From positions 1 to 64,000 of the forward strand of contig JAKQEK010000197.1 in the NCBI GenBank assembly GCA_029558535.1: a stretch of 64,000 nucleotides of DNA. The letters run 5' to 3'. The notes below the pieces were generated by a model. The model was not told the DNA's origin. It did no database searches and saw nothing but the letters and a program-made list of their open reading frames with translations. Origin of the DNA: Bacteroidota bacterium (GTDB lineage: Bacteria > Bacteroidota > Bacteroidia > Bacteroidales > ML635J-15). A program made the translations under genes and the position numbers. Positions 9,318-15,556 of this stretch are shown piece by piece (positions within the stretch are counted from its first letter, which is position 1; each line of letters opens with the position of its first letter).

Positions 9318-9449
9318 TGGTAACAGCACCTATAAGCAATTGGCGGTTCAGAGGTTAAATGAAGTGCAGTTTTTCAATCAAACTTTCGTGCAGGTTGACA
9401 GTTTTGTGCTTCGAAATCGCCAACTTCTTATAGCTGCAAAACGTTATAG
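9318..9449 (+). other. attC site 3 (end of cassette C)
   Basis: The cores are TGGTAAC (9318-9324) and GTTATAG (9443-9449), with arms CACCTATAAGCAATTGGCG and CGCCAACTTCTTATAGCTG. GCTGGTAAC is the exact reverse complement of GTTACCAGC at the left end of the cassette (2648-2656). This shows that the whole 6.8-kb restriction unit moves as one cassette. Confidence 0.87.
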
Positions 9450-9493
9450 CCAACCCTAAAAAAAATCAGTATTTTTATTAAACTTTAGCAAAT

Positions 9494-9632
9494 ATGAAAA
9501 TTAGAGGAATACTCTTATAAAGAAAAATTTAACCTTGACAAACTTATTACTGCTGACAACAAAAACGACAGTATAATACAAATTGATAATTTCATTCGTA
9601 AATTTAACGAAGTCGCTTCAGCCTATTTTTAG
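9494..9632 (+). pseudogene. Short frameshifted coding remnant
   Basis: An ATG at 9494 leads after two codons into an A-run. Removing one A gives an open frame of about 45 codons ending at TAG 9630-9632, with protein-like composition (EKFNLDKLITADNKND, then IDNFIRKFNEVASAYF). As it stands, the ATG frame stops after eight codons. It is either a decayed small gene at the start of cassette D or a fragment of a longer lost gene. I do not recognise it. Confidence 0.3.
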
Positions 9633-9660
9633 AAACTAGAGGCTCTTCTGAATATTTATT

Positions 9661-9690
9661 TTGATATATGAAATAAAATTTTTATATTTG
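9661..9690 (+). promoter_or_regulatory. Consensus Bacteroidota promoter for the PARIS-like pair
   Basis: TTG (9661-9663), a spacer of exactly 19 bp and TATATTTG (9683-9690) give a perfect match to TTG-N19-TAnnTTTG. Transcription from about 9697 would leave a leader of roughly 200 nt before the ATPase gene, including the palindrome at 9813-9838. Confidence 0.65.
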
Positions 9691-9812
9691 ATTTTTCTTA
9701 ACTATATATTTTAAATTAAAAACTAGCATTATCCGATGATAAACGGCAACAAACAATTATGTGTCACGATATCAGCACTTTGGCGAACTTTACAAGTTTT
9801 GTATAAGGCTGA

Positions 9813-9838
9813 ACTAAACGCAACTAGTTGCGTTTAGT
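9813..9838. repeat. Perfect 26-bp palindrome upstream of the ATPase gene
   Basis: ACTAAACGCAACT followed at once by its exact reverse complement forms a palindrome with no loop. It ends 56 bp before the ATG at 9895 and lies within the predicted leader transcript. It could be a dimer operator or an RNA structure. A 13-bp perfect palindrome arm is far beyond chance for this short interval. Confidence 0.7.
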
Positions 9839-9894
9839 GCGCTGTCATGCCTCATGCTAAGAAACAAATCGTAACTTAATTAAACTTTATACAA

Positions 9895-11310
9895 ATGAAA
9901 TTAAACAATTTTACTGCAAAAAAGGTACATGGCTACCTTGACTATGACATTGAGTTTTTTACTGAATTGACATTTTTAATTGGAATTAATGGTTCAGGAA
10001 AAACTAGTGCATTGAAATTAATACTTGGTATTATTTCTCCTTCATTTCAATATTTAAATCAGATTGAATATGAGTATGCTGAACTAGTTTGTTCAACTAA
10101 TGAGCAAGAAAGAGATATCATTATTACTGCCACCCAAAACAAAAAGGAAGGCACATTTTCATTAGCTTTTAAATCACCAAAAATCACAATAGAACCAAAA
10201 ATATTTCCTAGGTATGTAAGACTAGATAATGAAAACTTTGATGGAGAAGAAATTTCTGTTATTGAACAAAACATAAAAGAGCAATTTGAGATACATGAAA
10301 TAACTAGACAAATTAGAGAGCTTGCTACCCCTAAATTTCTTGGATTGGATAGAAAAATTTATGAAGGGATAAATCTAGATATGCGTTTTCGTAATAGAAG
10401 AATATATGGACACCAAAAAACAAAAAAACGTTTTATGGAAGGCTACATTGGTTCATCTGCTATCGATAGTAGTCTTGAAGATGTGCAATATTTGATTTTT
10501 GAATATTTCAGAAAAATAGCTTATGAACAACCAAAAATAAGTGAAGAGTTTAAAAGAAAAATATTTCAGCTTTCTTTTAAGTTTAATGACGACCACAATT
10601 TGGAATCTATTCCGGCCGACAATAAAGGTCTAATAGAGAAAAAAGAAAAAGTTTTAACAGCAATCAGAAATCTAGATATTGATTTTCTTGACTATTCTGC
10701 AAATGCTTTTTTTGATAAAATGTCAACACTTATTACAAAAAGTCATGAAATTGATTTGGCAAAACAAAGCAATAAAAATGACCTAAAAGGAAATAATACT
10801 AATCCCTTAGATCAGGAGGATTTTAAAATATTAATGAAATGGATCAATAACAGTTCTCAAATAAAAAGGATTGATGAAATAATTAATTATAGCCAGACAT
10901 ATCAAGAAAAAATAGTGGAATTAAGATCTCCTATTAAAAGATTAGAAAGTATCACCTCTAAATTTCTTATGGAAGGAGGGAAACAAATCAAAGTTGCAAA
11001 GGATGGAGAAATTAAGGTTAAGTTAAAGAATGGAAATGAGGCGAACGTATTTGAACTATCTTCAGGGGAAAAACAGATTATTATAATGATTGCACATTTG
11101 ATATTTGAAGAAGACCAAAGATCATCAGGAGTATTTATTATTGATGAACCTGAGCTTTCATTACATATTGCATGGCAAGAAATATTTGTTGATTCTATTA
11201 TCGAAGCCAGCCCTAAAACTCAATTCATACTTGCAACACACTCACCTTCAATAATTTCCAAGGTGAAGAGAGAACAATTCTGTCAGGACTTAAATAAATT
11301 AAATTCTTAA
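9895..11310 (+). CDS. AAA/ABC-type ATPase, AriA-like subunit of a PARIS-like system
   Basis: This is a 471-aa ATPase of the SMC/RecF-like type. Walker A is GINGSGKT (30-37), the ABC signature is LSSGE (388-392), and Walker B is VFIIDEP (413-419) followed by ELSLH. The N-terminus (MKLNNFTAKKVHGYLDYDIE) is typical of AAA_15/AAA_21 proteins. The next gene, 5 bp downstream, encodes a DUF4435/TOPRIM-like protein. An AAA_15 ATPase with a DUF4435 partner is the composition of PARIS, in which AriA senses phage anti-restriction proteins and releases AriB. Lengths fit that pair. Another OLD-like two-gene defence system is the main alternative. The gene has its own promoter and palindrome upstream. Confidence 0.75.
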   Translation: MKLNNFTAKKVHGYLDYDIEFFTELTFLIGINGSGKTSALKLILGIISPSFQYLNQIEYEYAELVCSTNEQERDIIITATQNKKEGTFSLAFKSPKITIEPKIFPRYVRLDNENFDGEEISVIEQNIKEQFEIHEITRQIRELATPKFLGLDRKIYEGINLDMRFRNRRIYGHQKTKKRFMEGYIGSSAIDSSLEDVQYLIFEYFRKIAYEQPKISEEFKRKIFQLSFKFNDDHNLESIPADNKGLIEKKEKVLTAIRNLDIDFLDYSANAFFDKMSTLITKSHEIDLAKQSNKNDLKGNNTNPLDQEDFKILMKWINNSSQIKRIDEIINYSQTYQEKIVELRSPIKRLESITSKFLMEGGKQIKVAKDGEIKVKLKNGNEANVFELSSGEKQIIIMIAHLIFEEDQRSSGVFIIDEPELSLHIAWQEIFVDSIIEASPKTQFILATHSPSIISKVKREQFCQDLNKLNS

Positions 11311-11315
11311 ATCAT

Positions 11316-12167
11316 ATGCTAGAATATACTGACGAATCTAAAAGACTTGTGTCAACTTTTCTTGCATACAGAAACGATATTGATATTTATACTGAGGACG
11401 AAGAAAAGGATAAAGAATTTTACAAAGTTTTATTCTCACGTCTTATTAAACCTGAGATAAAAATAAATGATATTACACCATTGGGATGTAAAGATAAGGT
11501 AATAGAAAGATGTAAAAATGAGCCTAAATCTGACCGTAAGAAACTTTTTATTGTTGATGGAGATATTGCCTTTGTCAACGGCAATATTGTTGAGCTTGAA
11601 AACCTTTTTGTACTTGATAGATATTGTATAGAAAACTTTCTTATTGACAAAGAATCGACTTGCAACTTTGTTTATATGAATTGTGGGACAAAATCTAAAG
11701 AACAACTATCTGCGGATATTGAATTTGAAAATTGGCTTAGCAATTATTCCGAATCACTTATTCAACTATTCATTCATTTTGCTATTGTGAACTGCCATGG
11801 TGGGAAATTCACACTTTTTAATGCAAACAAATATCACTCAAATATTGGCGGAAATTATACATTTAATGTAGCTCTAGTAAACCAAGATATTGCTATTCTC
11901 AAGGAAGAAATAATAGAAAAATATGGAGTGACGAGTTATACAGAGAAGTACAATGAACTTAATGCTAAGTGGACAAATAATATAGATAATTTTTTGACGA
12001 TAGTTTCAGGAAAAGATTACCTGATTCCTATTTTACTAATTAAGACACAACATTTTAAAGCATCAAAATCTTTACCCTCCATTGAGGAAGTGAAAATTAA
12101 TTTGGTTCAATATTTTGACACAAATAATCTTAAAAAACTTAAAGAAGTAATAGAATTATCACTTTAA
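11316..12167 (+). CDS. DUF4435/TOPRIM-like protein, AriB-like effector
   Basis: This is a 283-aa soluble protein. The early acidic motif IYTEDEEKDKEFY, with a TOPRIM-type glutamate at about residue 27, and LFIVDGD with D81-x-D83, then ENLFVLDRYCIENF, match the DUF4435 pattern. In PARIS, the DUF4435 protein AriB is the toxic effector, a nuclease reported to act on tRNA. That activity is not proven for this protein. The gene starts 5 bp after the ATPase and ends inside the left end of the degenerate attC 4. It is the last gene of cassette D. Confidence 0.7.
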   Translation: MLEYTDESKRLVSTFLAYRNDIDIYTEDEEKDKEFYKVLFSRLIKPEIKINDITPLGCKDKVIERCKNEPKSDRKKLFIVDGDIAFVNGNIVELENLFVLDRYCIENFLIDKESTCNFVYMNCGTKSKEQLSADIEFENWLSNYSESLIQLFIHFAIVNCHGGKFTLFNANKYHSNIGGNYTFNVALVNQDIAILKEEIIEKYGVTSYTEKYNELNAKWTNNIDNFLTIVSGKDYLIPILLIKTQHFKASKSLPSIEEVKINLVQYFDTNNLKKLKEVIELSL

Positions 12168-12310
12168 AAGCACGAAGGCATATCAAGCGGTGTATTTAAC
12201 TGGCTTTAGTCGTTTTTCATTGAAAGTGAAGTAGGTATATTTAAAATTGTATATTTGTGAAACGGCAGTGGGTAAAAAACGCCAGCAAAACACACCGCCA
12301 CACGTTAGGG
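12162..12310 (+). other. Degenerate (fossil) attC site 4 inside cassette D
   Basis: The right half is a good attC end, with CGCCAGCAAAACACACCGCC then GTTAGGG (12304-12310), pairing with GCGGTGTATTTAACTGGC on the left. The expected left core is lost: the best candidate, CTTTAAA, is not a core. GTTAGGG is not complemented by any downstream R''. The cassette opened at 9444 is instead closed by attC 5, so this site appears to be inactive. Confidence 0.6.
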
Positions 12311-12687
12311 GAAATTAAAATTTCAAATGATGAATGCCTTGATTTACTAATGATAAAATTAGATTGGACTAGTTTTCCATCAATTCCTCAGACCATTTTA
12401 CTCATATAATCATTACTATTATAAAAACTATCAAGGCTAAAAAAACAGTAAATATTTTACAACTCGCTATTGTCTGGATATTTCGGTGATACTGCCTCCC
12501 CTCTTATAAATATTCAAAGAACAATGAACCTGATAAAAAACGGTTGAAAACATCCTAGTCGTTGCAACTGAAGTTTGGGTAAAACTTGATCCAACGTTTT
12601 TTTATTATAATTATAATTTGAACGCTTTAAACATTGATTATATAATAGCAAATAAAGCCGTCTAGTATGATGCATACAAAGGGCAGG
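12311..12687 (+). pseudogene. Possible decayed gene in cassette D
   Basis: No intact gene is present. Several short protein-like frames occur one after another in different frames: 19 codons beginning MIKLDWTSFPSIPQTILL near 12350, and about 42 open codons (TVENILVVATEVWVKLDP onward) ending near 12665. This looks like a coding sequence broken by several frameshifts, but the family is not recognisable. Confidence 0.25.
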
Positions 12688-12819
12688 CTATAACAGCACC
12701 TATATGTCATGCGGGGGTTTGGAGCGACTCTGACCGGAATTACAAAAACGAAAAATCGAGCGAAACTGAAAATTCAAAGCATTTAAAACCCGCACGCCAC
12801 ATAGCTGCAGCCGTTAGCA
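12688..12819 (+). other. attC site 5 (end of cassette D)
   Basis: The cores are CTATAAC (12688-12694) and GTTAGCA (12813-12819), with arms CACCTATATGTCATGCGGG and CCCGCACGCCACATAGCTG. GGCTATAAC is the exact reverse complement of GTTATAGCC at 9443-9451. The cassette therefore runs from attC 3 to here and spans attC 4. Confidence 0.86.
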
Positions 12820-13164
12820 CCCATTTAGCCGGCTATGAAAATTTTTCGTTTCGCATGCTGTTAGGTTCGGTTAAATTTCGTCAAATTGTTCTCCGGGCAT
12901 GTTCCTGAAATACTATTATTACTGTGATTACCATGCTTGTCGCCCGTAATACCGTGGTTTGTCATAAAGTTTGCTTTGACTGTGCCCGAGACTTTCGAAA
13001 GAAATATTTGCCCGACCTAAACCCGGAATGAAGTATTTCCGAAGATCGTGCGTAAAATAAAATTAAAATTATATCAGAAAAAAGAAAAAGGAAAATGTGA
13101 GGCGTGCACATCAGCAAACTTTTCGCCAAACCACTAAAGAATGATAGCCGTCTCGAAAACGGGT
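12820..13164. other. Body of cassette E, no clear gene
   Basis: This cassette interior of about 345 bp has no frame I can defend as a full gene. It has only the short cysteine-rich frames described separately and an AT-rich tail around 13045-13095. It may encode a small protein or RNA, or be decayed. Confidence 0.5.
12933..13031 (+). CDS. Candidate small cysteine-rich peptide (low confidence)
   Basis: A 32-codon frame starting MLVARNTVVCHKVCFD and ending KKYLPDLNPE has a C-x2-H/C-x3-C-type spacing like half of a zinc ribbon. In the neighbouring frame, an ATG at 12899 gives MFLKYYYYCDYHACRP and a stop at 12949. A single frameshift near 12945 would join both into a zinc-ribbon-like protein of about 45 residues. 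It may be a decayed gene. It is the only protein-like signal in cassette E. Confidence 0.25.
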   Translation: MLVARNTVVCHKVCFDCARDFRKKYLPDLNPE

Positions 13165-13295
13165 TGCTAACAAAGGCTTAGCACAATGGCGGGATAAATA
13201 ATTGTAAAAGCATTCGCTTTTTTATTTATCTTTGCATTGGCTCGAATCTGAATCGCGTTGAAATCCGCCACAGTGCCAAGCCTCAGACGTTAGGC
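13165..13295 (+). other. attC site 6 (end of cassette E)
   Basis: The cores are TGCTAAC (13165-13171) and GTTAGGC (13289-13295), with arms AAAGGCTTAGCACAATGGCG and CGCCACAGTGCCAAGCCT. R'' is the reverse complement of GTTAGCA at 12813. The arms are nearly the same as in attC 7, so cassettes E and F share an attC family. Confidence 0.87.
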
Positions 13296-13323
13296 TCAAG
13301 TGGTGCGGCAGCCCTATAAAATA

Positions 13324-13501
13324 CTGAAAACTGAAAGTTTTAACTTCAACACCCTGAAAAAAGAAACCGAATGAAAATTCTCAGGAAATATTTTGAAAAA
13401 ACCGAAGAATTTTAGAAAATCCGATCTAAAAGAATCGGCTGAAAGCCGAATCCTGAAAGAAAATTAACTTGCCTGAAAAAATTGCTGAAAACGAGCTGAA
13501 A
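13324..13501. repeat. Cluster of CTGAAA motifs upstream of the toxin-antitoxin pair
   Basis: The hexamer CTGAAA occurs eight times on the + strand (13324, 13331, 13354, 13439, 13453, 13473, 13485, 13496) at irregular spacing. No gene is visible in the stretch 13296-13654. The meaning is unknown. Confidence 0.5.
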
Positions 13502-13654
13502 AGAAACAAACAAAAACCGAAACCTGACAAGAGGGTTTCAAGTTTCAATTTTAGTAAATGAAGCGGTTCGAAAGAGTCGTTTATAAAGCAATGAAAATGA
13601 AAGAAAAGAAAAATCTATTTTCTAAACAATTCCTGAAGATATTACGTTAATTAA

Positions 13655-13684
13655 TTGACTGAATTGTAATATTTTGTAACTTTG
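13655..13684 (+). promoter_or_regulatory. Consensus Bacteroidota promoter of the toxin-antitoxin pair
   Basis: TTG (13655-13657), a 19-bp spacer and TAACTTTG (13677-13684) match TTG-N19-TAnnTTTG exactly. The ATG at 13700 would lie only about nine bases after the expected transcription start, so the mRNA would be nearly leaderless. Confidence 0.65.
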
Positions 13685-13699
13685 TAAAAAAGTAATGAC

Positions 13700-13921
13700 A
13701 TGGATATACTTGCAAAAAAATATCAACTGATTGAATGGATTACCAACATTAGCGACAGCAATTTACTTGACAAACTAATGAAAATCGCTGAAACTACTGA
13801 CTGGTGGAACGAAATTAGTGAGACTGAGAGAAAGTCAATTGAAAAAGGACTGAAAGACATAGAGGAAAACAGAGTTTTTGACCATTCTGAAGTTAGAAAA
13901 AAGTATGAAAAATATATCTAA
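13700..13921 (+). CDS. Antitoxin of a ParE/RelE-type module
   Basis: This is a 73-aa acidic protein (MDILAKKYQLIEWITNISDS; WWNEISETERKSIEKGL; FDHSEVRKKYEKYI at the end). It has the shape of the addiction-module antitoxins common in Bacteroidota: a short N-terminal part and a C-terminal helix that wraps the toxin. Its last 17 bp overlap the toxin gene, so the two are translationally coupled. No classic DNA-binding motif is obvious. It is expected to neutralise the downstream toxin and to stabilise the cassette. Confidence 0.78.
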   Translation: MDILAKKYQLIEWITNISDSNLLDKLMKIAETTDWWNEISETERKSIEKGLKDIEENRVFDHSEVRKKYEKYI

Positions 13922-14201
13922 AGTTATTTGGTCTGCTGAAGCGGTTGAAAATCTTGAAAAAATAATTGCTTATCTCGAAGCAAACTGGACTGAAAAAGAA
14001 ATTAGGAAATTCGTAAAGAAACTTGAAAAACAAATTACTGTAATAAAAAAACAGCCTCTCTCCTTTCCAAAATCTCAACTTATTGAAGCTAGAAAATCAG
14101 TTTTATCTAAACATACTACAATTTTTTACAAAGTTTGCGAAGACGCTATCTTCATAGTAACAATATTTGACAACAGACAGAATCCTGAAAACTTGAAATA
14201 A
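13905..14201 (+). CDS. ParE/RelE-superfamily toxin
   Basis: This 98-aa protein begins MKNISKVIWSAEAVENLEKI and continues with AYLEANWTEKEIRKFVKKLE, the helical hairpin plus beta-sheet layout of ParE/RelE toxins. I use the ATG at 13905 rather than 13878, because the conserved part starts there and the overlap with the antitoxin is then a usual 17 bp. RelE members cleave mRNA at the ribosome and ParE members poison gyrase; the sequence alone does not tell which. Toxin-antitoxin cassettes are known to stabilise large integrons. The pair fills cassette F. Confidence 0.82.
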   Translation: MKNISKVIWSAEAVENLEKIIAYLEANWTEKEIRKFVKKLEKQITVIKKQPLSFPKSQLIEARKSVLSKHTTIFYKVCEDAIFIVTIFDNRQNPENLK

Positions 14202-14277
14202 AGCTGAAAGAATCGGCAAGTTTATTATCTGAAGGATTTTACGGTGTTTAACGGACTGACGGTCTGAAACCAATAGA

Positions 14278-14408
14278 GCCTAACAAAGGCTTAGCACAAT
14301 AGCGGGTTAAATTTTATAAAAACATTCGTTTTTTTATTTAACTTTGCATTGGTTTGAAACTGAAGCGTCTCGAAATCCGCTACTGTGCCAAGCCGCAAAA
14401 CGTTATGC
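14278..14408 (+). other. attC site 7 (end of cassette F)
   Basis: The cores are GCCTAAC (14278-14284) and GTTATGC (14402-14408), with arms AAAGGCTTAGCACAATAGCG and CGCTACTGTGCCAAGCC. GAGCCTAAC is the exact reverse complement of GTTAGGCTC at 13289-13297, which closes the toxin-antitoxin cassette. Confidence 0.87.
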
Positions 14409-14456
14409 AAATTGACAAACATATTGCAATAATTATTTAATTTTAAACTAACCATT

Positions 14457-14960
14457 ATGAAATTTTCTGAAATAGTTAAAAAAAATTCTTGGTCAAGTAT
14501 AAAAAGTTTGTTTTTACAACTATATCCTGATGAAAAGCCAAATATTGATGAATATGAAAAAGTATTTAATAAAATAAAATTATTAAAACCTCATAAAAGT
14601 GATATGCTAATTTCAATTACCCGAGAAATGGAAGACAATAAATATTATTATGATGTATCGGGATATCTTCCTAAGAAAAAAAGGAAAAATAAACTTGATG
14701 ACTTTATTTCTTATGGGTTGCAACACACCTCCTGGAACGAGTGGCTTGGGATGAATATTTATGATAAGTCAGGTTATGTATGTTCAGAAATAGAAGTAAT
14801 CTGTCATTGTTTGTGGGAAATGACTTATAGTAGTTTTGATCAAAATGAAATTGAAAATATTTCAAAAATAATAGGGGGTAGAATTGAGAAAATTGATAAA
14901 ATAACTGAGAATGAAAAAAGGAAGAAAGATAGAATTGCACGAGAAAAAAATTTAAATTAG
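14457..14960 (+). CDS. Cassette protein of unknown function (DUF6557-like)
   Basis: This is a 167-aa soluble protein. The central motif TSWNEWLGMNIYDKSGY followed by EIEVICHCLWEMTY resembles, from memory, small proteins annotated DUF6557; I cannot confirm that here. The C-terminus is a highly charged helix rich in K, E and R. There is no signal peptide or membrane segment. It is the only gene of cassette G. TTG (14411-14413) is followed after 19 bp by TATTTAAT, only a weak promoter match. Function unknown. Confidence 0.7.
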   Translation: MKFSEIVKKNSWSSIKSLFLQLYPDEKPNIDEYEKVFNKIKLLKPHKSDMLISITREMEDNKYYYDVSGYLPKKKRKNKLDDFISYGLQHTSWNEWLGMNIYDKSGYVCSEIEVICHCLWEMTYSSFDQNEIENISKIIGGRIEKIDKITENEKRKKDRIAREKNLN

Positions 14961-15044
14961 TAAAACAAAAAAAGAAAAACATTGATTTAAGTGACTTAGA
15001 ATAATTTATTACAATAAATACAAAGCATTATTGCACAAACAAAA

Positions 15045-15153
15045 CGCTAACACGGCGCGTAGCGGCATGCCACACGAATTAAAGGCTAGTGCTACGCACA
15101 TCGCCATGATATAGTTGTGTGTGGCACGTCCGCCAGCGCCGAAACCGTTAGCG
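15045..15153 (+). other. attC site 8, last of the array
   Basis: The cores are CGCTAAC (15045-15051) and GTTAGCG (15147-15153). Arms CGGCGCGTAGCGGCATGCCA and GTGTGGCACGTCCGCCAGCG pair well. It is shorter (109 bp) and more GC-rich than the others. Its R'' does not match the left end of cassette G (GTTATGC) but matches its own R', unlike the preceding sites. No further attC is seen to the right. Confidence 0.8.
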
Positions 15154-15556
15154 CCAAGCCTGACCCGTCCTGAAATATGTATACACTAAAAAAAGTTTAT
15201 CTGTATAAAAATTATATAAATAAAAAGTTTGTAGGTTCGCTTTTTGTGAAATGTTGAAAATTCTAAAAAAGGCAATTTCGAAAAACTTGAATAAAAATTC
15301 TAAAAGCAGAACCGACAAAAAAGTATTTGCTGAGCCCAAACCGTGATTTTCCCTACCTCTTTAGAATGATTGACAAGTCTGTCAAATCTAAAATAATCAA
15401 CGATATCCGAATAGCAAACTTAGTCATTGGCTAAATAATTATTTGTATAATATTTTTTTTTTTATTTATTTCGTTTCGATTTAAAACTGATGCATATTGT
15501 AAAATTTGCTTCAGGGAAAAAGCCTCAAAAAGTTAAAAACTATAAAAGTCTAAACT
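15154..15556. other. Right flank of the array, no gene seen
   Basis: This is AT-rich sequence with no credible frame, inverted repeat or attC. It separates the last attC from the first T9SS gene and probably holds the latter's promoter, although no exact TTG-N19-TAnnTTTG is visible. Confidence 0.5.

Larger units (their letters stand above)
1..15153 (+). mobile_element. Integron-type gene-cassette array (no integrase in view)
   Basis: Eight attC-like sites (1185-1315, 2522-2654, 9318-9449, degenerate 12162-12310, 12688-12819, 13165-13295, 14278-14408, 15045-15153) separate blocks whose genes all read rightward. Each good site starts with an xxxxAAC core and ends with a GTTxxxx core, with imperfectly complementary arms in between. 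The R'' core closing a cassette is the reverse complement of the R' core opening it for the cassettes at 1310-2648, 2649-9443, 9444-12813, 12814-13289 and 13290-14402. That is the signature of circular cassette intermediates. No tyrosine recombinase gene is present in the window. The array runs off the left edge, so it is either a CALIN or the distal part of a complete integron. Confidence 0.88.

Noticed and set aside
9259-9459. Open frame of 66 codons starting MTAKPTVDKDD
   Set aside because: It runs through attC 3 and its composition follows the attC arms and C/A-rich DNA. No protein family pattern.
1-15153. Integron integrase gene in or near the array
   Set aside because: None of the proteins has tyrosine recombinase RHRY motifs or the IntI-specific helix. 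If it exists, it is outside the window.
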